A DNA stretch of 64,000 nt from NCBI GenBank assembly GCA_023213195.1, contig CP096135.1, positions 4,026,842 through 4,090,841 of the forward strand, read 5' to 3'. Source of the stretch: Sphingobacteriales bacterium JAD_PAG50586_3. GTDB lineage: Bacteria > Bacteroidota > Bacteroidia > CAMBQF01. Of the stretch, positions 41,001 to 51,261 are shown piece after piece. A model generated the notes under the pieces. That model did not search any database, was not told the DNA's origin, and was given only the letters and a program-made list of their open reading frames with translations. The stretch's first letter is position 1. Each line of letters begins with the position of its first letter. The position numbers were made by a program, and so were the translations under genes.

Positions 41001-43178
41001 AGTACAGTCTACTTCTGGCGCATATCGCCCGAGCCGGCACCGGGTGACACAGCTTATAAATGGAGGGAACAATCGTTTCAGGTGATAAACGGCCAAACAG
41101 GCTGGTCTCAAGACCATTTCTTCCAGTTTAAAAAAGACCAGTTTAACCTGATTAAATACGACCGCCCCAACCGTTTATTTAAATTTTTTACCGGGTACAA
41201 AACACTAACGGCTTACAATAAAAACTTCTGCAATACCTGTTATTCTGATTTTCCCGGTGTATTGTACAAGATTGATGTAGACAACCAGGATTATGATGGG
41301 TATTTGTTAAACAACGCCATACACATAGCGGTAATAGACTCGCTAACGCTACAACCCTGGGGCACAAAATGGACCGATAACTCACAATCTCCACCTGTTG
41401 TTTATAACCCAACACATGCGTTTGGCCAAATTAATGGGGACAACGTTGCCCGCCAACGTGTAGAGTACTATTTCATCTTCCGCCCACAGGCAAGTACCGC
41501 GCAAATGAATAATATGTTAAACATGTTACATGCCATACCTAAAAGCGCTTATGTGCTTGCATACTCTTGGAACCAAACCATGTTTGGCTCTAATGCTAAC
41601 TGGCAAACGATAAGGACATTCTTCCAAGACTCGTTACACGCATCAAACATAAGTAGCGTAGGCGACAGCCTTGCATGGATATTCTTTGGCAAAAAGAACG
41701 ACCCCTCTGTAGCGCAACAAGTAGTATCGGCAGCGCCACTTAGTAATGAGCAAATTACCCTTACAGCCCAACTACCAACAGACCGCAGTGCCGGTAGCTT
41801 TACCTCTACCAAAATTGGCCCCGCACAGGCTTGGAACACTTTAAAATGGCGTTCTGAACCGGGCGAAAGTGCAGAAGACACTATACACCTGAAAATTATT
41901 GGTATACAGGCCAACGGCGCTGAAACAACGTTGATAAACGCTCTGACATTAGATAGCGCCACCTTCAACTTAAGTAGTGTTGTTAACCCAGCCACATACC
42001 CATACTTAAAGTTGAACGCATACATGCGCGATGACTCTGTTAAAACACCTATGCAGCTAGACCGCTGGCAGGTGTATTATACACCGTACCCGGAGTTTGC
42101 TGTAAACCCATTAATATACAGCCAGCTTGATAGCTTACAGTTAGAGGAGGGTGAAGATATGACCTACCGTGTAACGGCTGAAAACGTTACCCCTTTTAGT
42201 CTACCCCCAAGTGATAGCTTAAAGGTAAATTGGTGGGTATTTGATGGCAACAACGTTCGCCACGATTTACCCCTGCAAAAAATTAAGCCTATTGCCCCTA
42301 ACGATATTGATACCCTTGTAGTAACAAACAATACGATAGGTTATAAAGGAGTTAATACCCTTTGGTTGGAGTTAAACGCTTTTGGCGCAGGCCACCGCGT
42401 AGAGCCTTACCATTTTAACAATTACGCTACCCGAACCTACGAGGTAAGCGGCGACAGGGTGAACCCGTTGCTTGATGTTACATTTGACGGGTTACACGTA
42501 ATGGATGGCGATATAATATCGCCCAAACCTATGGTGGTTATTACGTTGAAAGACGAGAACAAATTCCTTGCGCTGGACACAACATCGTTTAAGGTGTTTT
42601 TAACCGACCCTGCGGGTAACCAGGTGTTAATTCCTTATATAAACAACCTGGGTGAGCTTATACTTGATTTTACACCGCCAAATTTACCAGCCAACAATGC
42701 CAAGATACAGTGGGCGCCAAACTTTACTATGGATGGCAAATACTCTCTGCTAATACAGGCTAAAGATAAATCGGGCAACGTGTCGGGCAAGAACGATTAC
42801 CGCATTACGTTTGAGGTGATAAATAAGGCTACCATTACGCAGGTAATGAACTACCCTAACCCATTCTCTGACCGCACCAAGTTTGTATTTACCCTAACCG
42901 GTAGCGAAGTACCAACGTACTTTAAAATTCAGATTTTAACCATTACCGGTAAGGTAGTGCGAGAGATTAACGTAGACGAACTGGGCCCTATACACATAGG
43001 CCGCAACATAACCGATTATGCATGGGATGGCCGCGACGAATTTGGCGACCAACTGGCTAACGGTGTGTACTTATACCGCGTAGTTACCAAGCTTAACGGA
43101 GAGACTATTGAACGCCGCGATAGTGGCGCCGATAACTGGATTAAGCAGGGCTTTGGTAAAATGTATTTGATGCGCTAA
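38077..43178 (+). CDS. porU: T9SS sortase PorU-like, C25 gingipain-type peptidase (one frameshift)
   Basis: Cell-surface Cys protease that removes the C-terminal sorting domain of T9SS cargo and attaches the protein to the membrane. About 1,700 aa once one C is restored in the C-run at 40240. N-terminus MKKFYHLVFLLLLTLSAAAQPYGNEWINYSQQYYKF. The C25 catalytic dyad is clear: His652 in NFFGHASG and Cys682 in GNSCFAGD. The C-terminal half has CARDB-like Ig repeats, then a NYPNPFSDRTKFVFTL plus AWDGRDEFGDQLANGVYLYRV end, which is FlgD-like or a T9SS CTD. The long extra Ig region suggests the PorU2-type variant, which is inference. Confidence 0.88.
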
Positions 43179-43627
43179 TGGCTAAGAGTGTTATAGACGA
43201 GCATACATTAAACGAAGTGCTGGAAAGGCTTAATAAGCTGTCGCCAGACACACAACGGCAGTGGGGAAAGATGAATGTTTCCCAAATGCTGGTGCACCTC
43301 AGCTGTACACTTAAAACAGGTCTTGGCGAGTTAAAAGCCAAGAATGTATATGTGCCGTTAATTAGTCCGCTGATGAAGCGCTACCTTATGCGCGGCGGCA
43401 GGTTTATGAAGGGGGCTACACCCACCATGGGCGAGTTCCTGATTAAAGAGCAGTACGACTTTGCCACATCTCGCAACGAGTTTATAGATATACTTAACCG
43501 CTTTGTTGCCGAGGGCAGAAAAGAGCAGCTAAAACGCCACCCGTTTTTTGGTAAGATGGATGCCGAGGCATGGGGTAAAACATCGTACGGGCATATAGAC
43601 CACCACCTTAGGCAGTTTGGAGTATAG
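43178..43627 (+). CDS. DUF1569 (DinB-like) protein
   Basis: 149 aa; the ATG overlaps the PorU-like stop (TAATG). DinB-superfamily helical bundle by motif: WGKMNVSQMLVHLS, and a C-terminal HPFFGKMDAEAWGKTSYGHIDHHLRQFGV whose His residues could bind metal. Biochemical role unknown. Confidence 0.78.
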   Translation: MAKSVIDEHTLNEVLERLNKLSPDTQRQWGKMNVSQMLVHLSCTLKTGLGELKAKNVYVPLISPLMKRYLMRGGRFMKGATPTMGEFLIKEQYDFATSRNEFIDILNRFVAEGRKEQLKRHPFFGKMDAEAWGKTSYGHIDHHLRQFGV

Positions 43628-43685
43628 TTGTTAGTGGCAAAGTGGCATGTGGCAAAGTTTAAAAGAAAGAGATTTTTTAAAGCAG

Positions 43686-43693
43686 TACATTAG
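43686..43693 (+). promoter_or_regulatory. Bacteroidota -7 box TACATTAG
   Basis: TAnnTTaG box 20 bases before the ATG at 43714. No clear -33 element. Confidence 0.35.
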
Positions 43694-43713
43694 CAGCCTT
43701 AAAAAACACAGAC

Positions 43714-44271
43714 ATGCCACACATAGCCATTATATCATCCAGTGTACGGTTGGGCCGCAAGAGCCACCGCGTTGCTACCTTCTTTAAAAAATATATAGAA
43801 GCTAACTACAATGCTACGGCTGAGATTGTGGACTTAATGGAGTATCAGTTCCCCATGTTTGATGAACGTTTGCGCTTAATGCCTAACCCAAGTGAAAAGA
43901 TACTGGACTATGCAGGCCGCATTGAAAAAGCCGATGGAGTGTTGATTGTTACGCCCGAATATAACGGTGGATACCCCGCAGCATTAAAAAATGCTATTGA
44001 CTTATTACTCCCTGAATGGAAACGCAAACCTGTTGCTATATCTACCGTATCGGGCGGAATGTTTGGCGGTACGCAGGTTATTACATCGCTTACATTCTCT
44101 CTGTTCAAAATGGGTGTATTGCTTGTTCCGGCTATGTTCCCCGTGGCGACTATTGACAAGGCTTTTGATGAAGAAGGCAACCCTGCAGATGCTGAAGGGG
44201 TAAACAAACGGGCCAAGGCTTTTGTAGACGAACTGTTTTGGTGTGTTGATGCAAGGGCGAAAATGCAGTAG
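43714..44271 (+). CDS. NADPH-dependent FMN reductase family protein
   Basis: 185 aa flavodoxin-like fold. Starts MPHIAIISSSVRLGRKSHRVA, with the FMN phosphate loop SSSVRLGRKSHR and TPEYNGGYPAALKNAIDLL typical of ArsH/YieF-type reductases; the central GGMFGGTQ loop is also as in the family. Substrate not determinable (quinone, azo dye, FMN). Confidence 0.88.
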   Translation: MPHIAIISSSVRLGRKSHRVATFFKKYIEANYNATAEIVDLMEYQFPMFDERLRLMPNPSEKILDYAGRIEKADGVLIVTPEYNGGYPAALKNAIDLLLPEWKRKPVAISTVSGGMFGGTQVITSLTFSLFKMGVLLVPAMFPVATIDKAFDEEGNPADAEGVNKRAKAFVDELFWCVDARAKMQ

Positions 44272-44350
44272 GCACACTATTAGTTTCTTCCTAGGTAATT
44301 AAACCTTTTGGCTTGATTATTGTCTGAACATCAATTACACACATGCATTA

Positions 44351-47233
44351 ATGAAGAAGCTTATTTTATTGCTGTTGCTATTTATTTCTATTTCAATAAG
44401 TAAAGCCCAAAACGGTACCATTGCCGGCCATATTAAGAGTACAGCTAACGAACCTCTTATTGGGGCAGCAGTAACCCTTTTAAACCCAACAGACTCTGCG
44501 CTTATAAAAGGTAGTATTGCTGATATTGATGGTAATTTTAAAATAGCAGACATTACGCCCGGCAACTACGTTTTAAAGATTTCATTCTTAGGCTATCTTC
44601 CATACATACAAGCCATAACGGCCACAGCCGATAGTATTAACCTTGGGGCGATTGTAATGCAGTCTAACGCCAAGCAATTAGGCTCTGTTAACGTTCAGGG
44701 TGTGGCTACGCCGGTAATAGTAAAAGGCGATACCACCCAATACAATGCAGGCTCTTTTAAAACCAACCCCGATGCAACATCTGAAGACCTTAGTAACCAA
44801 AATGCCGGGCATTACTGTTGTTGATGGTAAGGTGCAGGCGCAGGGCGAGGATGTAAAAAGCGTGTTGGTAGATGGCAAGCAATATTTTGGTGACGATGCC
44901 AGCGCGGTTCTTAAAAACCTGCCTGCCGAGGTGGTAGATAAGATACAGGTATTTGACAGGAAAAGCGACCAAAGCCAGTTTACCGGTTATGATGATGGAA
45001 ACACCACTAAGACCATAAACATTGTAACCAAGGCCCAATTCCGCAATGGGGTATTTGGCCGTGCGTATGGGGGTTATGGGTATGAAGACAAGTGGAAAGG
45101 TGGCGCCACCGTAAACCTGTTTAAAGATAAGCGCCGCATTACTTTGCTATTTAACACCAACAACATAAACGAGCAAAACTTTAGCACCGACGATTTACTA
45201 GGAGTAACCAGTGGAGGTTCTCAAGGTGGCGGTCGTGGCCGTGGAGGAATGGGCGGCGGTGGCGGAAGGCCCGGCGGCGGCAACAATGCCGACAACTTTT
45301 TGGTAGACCAACGGGGCGGTATTACCACCACCAACGCAACGGGTTTAAACTACAGTAACACCTGGGGCAAGTTGGAATTTACCGGCAGCTACTTTTTCAA
45401 CTCAACGGGAAATGATGCGGTAAGCAATTTATTCCGCACGTATATAAGCCAGCAAAACCAGGGGTTGACGTATGCTGAAAACTCAACATCAACCAGTAAT
45501 AACATTAACCACCGTGCTAATTTGCGTTTTGATTGGAAGATAGACTCGCTGAATTCTATTCTTTTTCAACCCAAATTTACCTACCAGAAAAACGATGGCA
45601 GCAGCAGCATTTATGGCAGCAACCAGCGTAACGATACCTTGCTTAGCAACACAGCAAATAATTATAGCTCTGATTTAACAGCGGTAAACTTTTCGGCTCC
45701 CCTACTCTACCGTCATTCGTTCAATAAAAAAGGGCGTACCATATCATTGAATCTAACACCGGGCTATAACAACAGCATGGGCAACAGCAACCTGTTATCG
45801 TACACAAATTATTATGCCGATACTTTAGCATCAGACACGCTTAACCAGCTATCAAACCTTGATAAAGAGGGCTACGTACTGTCTACCAACCTTACCTATA
45901 CCGAGCCTATAAGCAAGGGCATGCAATGGATGTTTACTTATGGTAACAACCTAAACAAAAGCAGTTCTGACAGGCAAACATTTAACTTTTCTGAAGTAGA
46001 CAATAACTACTCGCGTTTTGATACCACGCTGTCTAATACATTCAACAGTTTTTATCATTCAGAATCGATAGGAACAAGCATACGTGCGCAAAAAGAAAAA
46101 TGGAACCTTATGGTGGGTGTTAACTACCAATGGGCCCAGCTTACCAACGAGCGTTTGTTTCCCTACCAGTACGATTTGCAAAAGAACTTTAACAGCGTGC
46201 TGCCCAGCGCCATGTTTATGTACAAGTTTACGCCCAAGAAAAACCTGCGCATATTTTACCGCAGCAACAACAACGCGCCCAGCGTAGACCAGTTGCAAGA
46301 TGTGATAAACAACAGCAATCCGCTGCAACTTAGCACCGGTAACTCTAATCTTAAACAGGATTTTTCTAACGCATTAAACCTTCGCTACAGCGCGGTAAAT
46401 GCCGATAAAAACACATCGTTCTTTGCGCTGCTTAGCGGTACGTATACGGCAAACTACATTAGCAAAAGCACCTACATTGCGCAGTTTGACACTACATTGA
46501 ACGGGGGCATTTTATTGGCCGAAGGCTCGCAGCTTACTATGCCCACAAACATAGATGGGTATTATAATTTACGGTCGTTTTTAAACTACAGTTTCCCTAT
46601 AACTAAAATAAAAACCAACCTTAGTTTTAACGGGGTGTAACGTACAGCCGCACGCCGGGTATTATTAACGGCGCGGCTAATTTTGCCAATAGCACAGGCG
46701 CATCGCTGGGTATTGTGCTTAGCAGTAATATTAGCGAAAAGGTAGACTTTAGCATATCATCAAACAGTAGTTATAACAACATTGCAAATACGCTGCAAAC
46801 CAACAGCAACAGCACTTTTTATAACCAAAACTCGCGCTTTAAAATACAGGCCCAACCGTGGAAAGGTCTTGTGCTAGCTACCGATGTTAGTCACCAGTTT
46901 TACAGTGGCTTATCTAGCAGCGTTACACAAAATTACCTGTTGTGGAATGCCGGTATTGGCTACAAATTTTTAAAGGCCCAAGCGGCTGAAATAAGGCTGA
47001 CCGCTTTTGACATTCTTAAACAAAACAACAGCGTTAGCCGGAATACTACTGAGACCTATTACGAAGACACGCAAACCAACGTGCTGCAACGTTATTTTAT
47101 GTTGACGTTTACCTACAACTTTAAGTATTATAAGAAAGGTTCATCGCCTGTAAATGATACCCCGCGCGATGGCGATATGCGTATGGGGCCACCTCCGGGC
47201 GGACCGGGTATGCCACCACCTCCGGGCAATTAA
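44351..47233 (+). CDS. Outer-membrane TonB-dependent receptor-like barrel (two frameshifts)
   Basis: 960 aa after removing an extra A at about 44794 and restoring a G at about 46630. Signal peptide MKKLILLLLLFISISISKAQ, carboxypeptidase-regulatory-like domain (AGHIKSTANEPLIGAAVTLL), plug region (LVTKMPGITVVDGK, NTTKTINIVTKA), and a beta-barrel of about 22 strands rich in aromatic residues. It carries a Gly-rich GGRGRGGMGGGGGRPGGG stretch around residue 300 and a Pro/Gly tail GPPPGGPGMPPPPGN. Belongs to the OMP_b-brl_3-type family. Substrate unknown. Confidence 0.8.
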
Positions 47234-47238
47234 TTACA

Positions 47239-47246
47239 TACCTTTG
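47239..47246 (+). promoter_or_regulatory. Bacteroidota -7 box TACCTTTG
   Basis: Perfect TAnnTTTG box 18 bases before the ATG at 47265, immediately after the receptor's stop codon. Confidence 0.5.
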
Positions 47247-47264
47247 CAAAAAGTGTTTTATAGC

Positions 47265-48131
47265 ATGAAACAATTAGTATTTGTATGCGTGTTGCTGAAT
47301 ATTGCGGCAACAACTTTTGGGCAGGCCGCTTCTAAATGGACTGCAAAACCTGTTAAGGCCGATGGTAAGTCTGCCGAATGGGTACACCCATTTGACTACT
47401 ATGATAAAGAAACCAAACTGACTTTTTCTATAACCAACGATGATACCAATTTATACCTGTGTTTTGAAAGCAGCGATATTGGCACGCACCTTAAAATAAA
47501 AAAGGCAGGCATAACTGTAACCCTTAGCGGCAAAGGCAAAGAAAGGTACCAAGGCGCTATTACCTACCCTGTGATAGATAAGAAAAACCCACCCCAACAA
47601 AACGGTGAAGTACCCGGGCAAAAAATAGATTTATATAAGGCCAATGCCATGTTTGTATTGACCAATAAAAATGTAAAAGCAAGTGGCTTTGCTACTAAAA
47701 ACGGCTTGCTTAGTTTAGACGATACAACAGGCTTACACACAGGCATACGCTGGGACTCTACCAACAAAATGGTATACGAAATTGCAATACCTTTTACCGA
47801 ACTTTTTGGCGTAGGCTATAACCCGGCGTTGCTAAACAACGACATTAACCTTAGCGTTGAAATTAGCGCAATGGAGCAACCCAACTTTAGCCCCGGTGGC
47901 AAGGCAAGCGATGATATGGGAACAACGCAGGGGGTAAACCAAAACTATGGCGGGCCCGCCCAACAACCTAATGGCATGGGCAATGGCAGCATGGCGGGGC
48001 CGGGCGGGGGTATGATGGGGCAACCCAATACTACAATGAACAGGCCTGATTACCCACCACCAATGCAACGAAACGCGTTGTACGAAAAAGCTTCTTTTAA
48101 AGAAAAATTTAAATTGGCTAAAAAGAAATAG
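47265..48131 (+). CDS. Secreted protein with CBM9-like domain and Gly/Met/Pro-rich segment
   Basis: 289 aa from the ATG at 47265; the upstream in-frame extension is antisense-free but lies within the receptor gene. Signal peptide MKQLVFVCVLLNIAATTFGQ. The body WTAKPVKADGKSAEWVHPFDYYDKETKLTFSITNDDTNLYLCFE resembles family-9-like carbohydrate-binding domains. The C-terminal QQPNGMGNGSMAGPGGGMM region is low-complexity and echoes the receptor's own Gly-rich part. Likely a partner of the receptor just upstream. Confidence 0.62.
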   Translation: MKQLVFVCVLLNIAATTFGQAASKWTAKPVKADGKSAEWVHPFDYYDKETKLTFSITNDDTNLYLCFESSDIGTHLKIKKAGITVTLSGKGKERYQGAITYPVIDKKNPPQQNGEVPGQKIDLYKANAMFVLTNKNVKASGFATKNGLLSLDDTTGLHTGIRWDSTNKMVYEIAIPFTELFGVGYNPALLNNDINLSVEISAMEQPNFSPGGKASDDMGTTQGVNQNYGGPAQQPNGMGNGSMAGPGGGMMGQPNTTMNRPDYPPPMQRNALYEKASFKEKFKLAKKK

Positions 48132-48203
48132 GATTGCTTTTTACCTCATCCTAAATCCTTCTCCTAAATGAGAAGGACTTGCATGTCCGTTCCTGACATT
48201 AGG

Positions 48204-48959
48204 TTATTCGGCTACCACTGCTGGCGGGTATTCCATTTTAAGGCCTTCCAGGGTATCAACAATTTTTTGGGCTATAAGTAGGTTGCGGTACCACTTGGTA
48301 TCTGCGGGTACAATTTGCCACGGAATGTCTTTGCTGCACTTATCAAAAATACGCTCGTAGGTTTTCATATACTTATCCCACTGCTTGGCTTCCAGTTGGT
48401 CGGCAGAGTTGTATTTCCAATGCTTGGTGGGGTCGTCTACACGGGCCTGCAGGCGTTCGTGCTGTTCTTCGCGCGATATATGCAGATAGAATTTTAAGAT
48501 GATAGTACCGCTATCCTGCACATGTTTTTCAAAGTTGTTAATTACCGTATACCTGCGCTCAATCTCTTTTTTATCAAAGGTTTTGTGTACGGTAGGGTAC
48601 AAAATATCTTCGTAGTGAGAGCGGTTAAAAACCTGGAACATACCCTTTGACGGAAGGCATTGGTGTATGCGCCACATAAAGTCGTGCCCCCGCTCTATTT
48701 CTGTTGGCGCTTTAAACGATTTTACGTTACAGCCCTGTGGGTTTACACCTGTAAACACATTGCGTATTAACCCATCTTTGCCCGATGCATCCATACCTTG
48801 CAACACCACCAGCAGCGAGTGTTTCCCTTCGGCATACATCAGGTGCTGAAGCAGTTCCAGTTTCTTCTTTAGCTTATCCAGTTCCTTCTCGCCTTCTTCT
48901 TTTGTTTGCTTACCGGTGTATTTGGTATCAATATCTTTTAGTTTGATGCTCATAAGCAA
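48204..48959 (-). CDS. Polyphosphate kinase 2 family protein
   Basis: 251 aa; transfers phosphate between polyphosphate and nucleotides. Walker A VVLQGMDASGKDG and the FNRSHYEDILYPTVH motif (Walker B-type/lid region) are complete, plus KFYLHISREEQHERLQAR. A shorter start at 48953 (MSIKLKD) is equally possible. Nucleotide preference (ADP or AMP) is not decidable by eye. Confidence 0.93.
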   Translation of the reverse strand: MLMSIKLKDIDTKYTGKQTKEEGEKELDKLKKKLELLQHLMYAEGKHSLLVVLQGMDASGKDGLIRNVFTGVNPQGCNVKSFKAPTEIERGHDFMWRIHQCLPSKGMFQVFNRSHYEDILYPTVHKTFDKKEIERRYTVINNFEKHVQDSGTIILKFYLHISREEQHERLQARVDDPTKHWKYNSADQLEAKQWDKYMKTYERIFDKCSKDIPWQIVPADTKWYRNLLIAQKIVDTLEGLKMEYPPAVVAE

Positions 48960-48984
48960 ATATACTCGTTAATTAATGCGAAGA

Positions 48985-49560
48985 TAACTGTCCCCCTCAC
49001 AGAGGAGGTTGAGTGATTATAATACCGACAACCCAAACAAAATCGCATCGCCTTATAACCCAAAGGGCTGTAAATATTTTTTTCAAAATGTTGAGCTTGC
49101 GAAATCCCGCAAGGCGGGAAACCTTGACTATTTATATTTTTTAGCTTCATATATTCCGATAAATAATTGTGTTTTTTGTCCCCCTCACAGAGGGGGTGCC
49201 TGAAAGGCGGGGAGGTTTTCCAATGTAAAAATCCTCCCTCCAAAGGGAGACATTTGTTATCGGAAACGCCTGCGGCTGTAAATAAAAATTACAAAATGAA
49301 CCTTCGGTTCGTACCCCCTCCAACTTCACTTCGTTCCGTTTTCCTCCCCCTACTTGTAGGGGGAGGTGTCCGACAAAGGAGGACGGTGGGGGTACTGAAA
49401 ACCCAAAGGGCTGTAAATATTTTTTTAAAATATTTAGCTTGCGAAATCCCATAAGGCAACCAACCATAACTCCGGAGGAGTGTAATGTCAATAGAAAATA
49501 AAGAAGGGGCTAAACTCCCTCCCTAATTTTAGGGAGGGGTTGGGGGTGGGTACTAACAAG
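48985..49560. repeat. Intergenic palindrome and direct-repeat array
   Basis: The 747 bases without a gene (48960-49706) are packed with repeats. Hairpins: CCCCCTC/GAGGGGG at 49180-49196; CCTCCCCCTAC/GTAGGGGGAGG at 49343-49366; CCCTCCCT/AGGGAGGG at 49517-49538. A direct repeat reading ACCCAAAGGGCTGTAAATAT, then a T-run and AGCTTGCGAAATCCC, occurs at about 49058-49111 and 49401-49455. The CCCCTCACAGAGG block also occurs twice (48989, 49179). Small open frames here are not genes. Confidence 0.75.
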
Positions 49561-49599
49561 CATATAAGGCATTTTTGGTCTTGCCCCTACAGTAGCGTC

Positions 49600-49675
49600 G
49601 GGGTTACTGCAAAGATACAACCTCAACAGGGCCTTTGTCAAGATTTTTTTGTGAATTAGCTTAACAATAAATCAA
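49600..49675 (+). repeat. Copy A of a ~75-bp upstream element
   Basis: GGGTTACTGCAAA then TTTGTCAAGATTTTT and TTAGC-TAACAAT. Copy B lies at 50312-50376, immediately before the toxin-antitoxin start. Confidence 0.65.
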
Positions 49676-49706
49676 ACAATTTGCCCGCATAGCTGTAATT
49701 AACTAT

Positions 49707-50276
49707 ATGAAAAACATGGCCCTTATAACCATACTATTTGCATGCAGCTTGCAAACACTTAATGCCCAGTTGGCCGATACTTCCTTATATGCAACACGCT
49801 ACGCAAAAACCAACCGTGCGCATGCTATTGTGTTAGGCAGTTGGGGTGCTGTAAACCTACTTGGCGGTACCGCATGGGCACTAGGTAGCACCGGGCAAAC
49901 ACGCCAATTTAATGTAATGAATGCAGCCTGGGGAGGCATTAATTTAGGTATTGCATCGTTAATGTTTATAGGGCTTAAAAAAGAGAACGCCAAAACCTAT
50001 TCTCTGTATGATAACATACAAAGGCAGGCCCAACTAGAAAAAGTGTTGTTGTTTAATACTGGACTGGATGTAGGGTATGTAATGGGCGGCTTAGCAATGA
50101 ACTACTACGGGCAATTACCCGATGCTAAAAACGGGCAGCGCCTGCAAGGCTTTGGAAAAAGTATAATGGTACAAGGCGGCTTTTTATTTGTACAAGACCT
50201 TGTGTTTTATCTACTGCATGCCAACAACCGCAAAAAGCACCAAGGCGGCTGGCAAGTGCAAATAAATGGGCGGTAG
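49707..50276 (+). CDS. Membrane protein of unknown function
   Basis: 189 aa, MKNMALITILFACSLQTLNAQL; the signal-like start is followed by about four hydrophobic segments (LGSWGAVNLLGGTAWAL, WGGINLGIASLMFIGL, LDVGYVMGGLAMNYY, VQGGFLFVQDLVFYLLH). Resembles small uncharacterised Bacteroidota membrane proteins. No neighbours in an obvious operon. Confidence 0.65.
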   Translation: MKNMALITILFACSLQTLNAQLADTSLYATRYAKTNRAHAIVLGSWGAVNLLGGTAWALGSTGQTRQFNVMNAAWGGINLGIASLMFIGLKKENAKTYSLYDNIQRQAQLEKVLLFNTGLDVGYVMGGLAMNYYGQLPDAKNGQRLQGFGKSIMVQGGFLFVQDLVFYLLHANNRKKHQGGWQVQINGR

Positions 50277-50311
50277 TATATACTCGGAGTATTTAAAAAT
50301 TAAGTAGGTTG

Positions 50312-50376
50312 GGTTACTGCAAATAAATAGCCTGCAGAGGGGGTTTGTCAAGATTTTTGTACCTTAGCATAACAAT
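50312..50376 (+). repeat. Copy B of the upstream element, at the antitoxin start
   Basis: Same core as copy A (GGGTTACTGCAAA ... TTTGTCAAGATTTTT ... TTAGCATAACAATGAA). It includes a TACCTTAG box at 50360-50367 and runs directly into the ATG at 50375, so it probably contains the promoter. Confidence 0.65.
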
Positions 50377-50611
50377 GAACCAAGAAGAACTAAAGAAAAA
50401 AATAATCGAGAAGCTTTATCAAACCAATGATGAAGAAATCTTGGATATTGTCTACTCATTACTAGAGCCAGAGGCTGAATATAACACTTCAGCTCCATCT
50501 TCAGAAGCAGAAATGAAAGCTGTTTTGGAAGGGTTGGAAGATATTAAGAATGGCAATATAGTTAGCGATGAAGAGGTGCAAAAGAATTTGGATAAATGGC
50601 TAGACGAGTAA
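50375..50611 (+). CDS. Type II antitoxin
   Basis: 78 aa from the ATG at 50375 (MNQEELKKKIIEKLYQTNDE); the frame continues upstream but the extension lies in the repeat. Acidic helical protein without a ribbon-helix-helix signature; the C-terminus EEVQKNLDKWLDE is helical. It overlaps the toxin by 16 bases, the usual antitoxin-first layout. It would bind the toxin and repress the operon; the class of DNA-binding fold is not visible. Confidence 0.82.
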   Translation: MNQEELKKKIIEKLYQTNDEEILDIVYSLLEPEAEYNTSAPSSEAEMKAVLEGLEDIKNGNIVSDEEVQKNLDKWLDE

Positions 50612-50892
50612 TTTGGTCACGTAGGGCTGAGAAGGATCAGGAACACATTTTACGTTATTGGAAAAATCACAATAAATCGTCAGCTTACTCCAAGTTATTA
50701 AAAGCCAAGTTCTCTGAAGTATTAAACCTTGCGGGGAAAAATCCAAAAGTTGGGCAGCAATATTCTACAGGCGCCGTCCGGTATATTATTTTCCGTGATT
50801 ATAAAATATTCTATTCCTATACAAAAGAAACTATTAACGTAATTACCATTTGGGACACGCGCCGCAATCCGGAAGAGTTTAAGGTTAAGTAG
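50596..50892 (+). CDS. RelE/ParE-family toxin
   Basis: 98 aa, MARRVIWSRRAEKDQEHILRYW, with helix-helix-sheet order and a C-terminal VRYIIFRDYKIFYSY ... ITIWDTRRNPEEF block typical of RelE/ParE. Basic, as expected. ParE-like members poison gyrase and RelE-like members cleave mRNA; I cannot choose between the two. Confidence 0.88.
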   Translation: MARRVIWSRRAEKDQEHILRYWKNHNKSSAYSKLLKAKFSEVLNLAGKNPKVGQQYSTGAVRYIIFRDYKIFYSYTKETINVITIWDTRRNPEEFKVK

Positions 50893-51261
50893 TTTGGACT
50901 AATGTATAGGTAGAATCAGTGACGGGGTTTGTCTAAAGTTAATCAACCTATAAAAGTATTGTTTTTGTGCGGTGGGTTGTCCACGCCCTGTGTGAACACA
51001 AAATTTTGCATGGCAATTAGTGTGGTTAGACTTGTGCGAAAGCAAAATTGAAGTGTTTTTTGGGCGTGGTGTCTTTTCTTTGATTACTTTCTTTGGGCAT
51101 GCAAAGAAAGTAATGCCGTCGGCAGACAAGCGCCGCAGGCAAAGAAGAGATTGCTTCGCTTGCAATGATGCTAATGATAAGGTATGGTGATTAATTGAGA
51201 TCCCGAATCAAGTTCGGGATGACGATATAGTAATTAATTTTTCACTTTTAGTTTTTCATTT
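50893..51261. repeat. Intergenic region with REP-like inverted repeats
   Basis: No credible gene. Contains a perfect 13-bp inverted repeat ATTACTTTCTTTG / CAAAGAAAGTAAT around GGCATG (51083-51114) and ATCCCGAA-TCAAG-TTCGGGAT (51200-51220). A weak third relative of the TTTGTC motif lies at 50924-50941. The end holds two overlapping TTTTTCA(C/T)TTTTAG repeats. Confidence 0.75.

Noticed and set aside
49009..49491. Several small frames in the palindrome array
   Set aside because: They consist of the repeats themselves and contain no protein-like pattern.
50899..51165. 88-aa minus-strand frame after the toxin
   Set aside because: Spans the inverted repeats; no recognisable domain.
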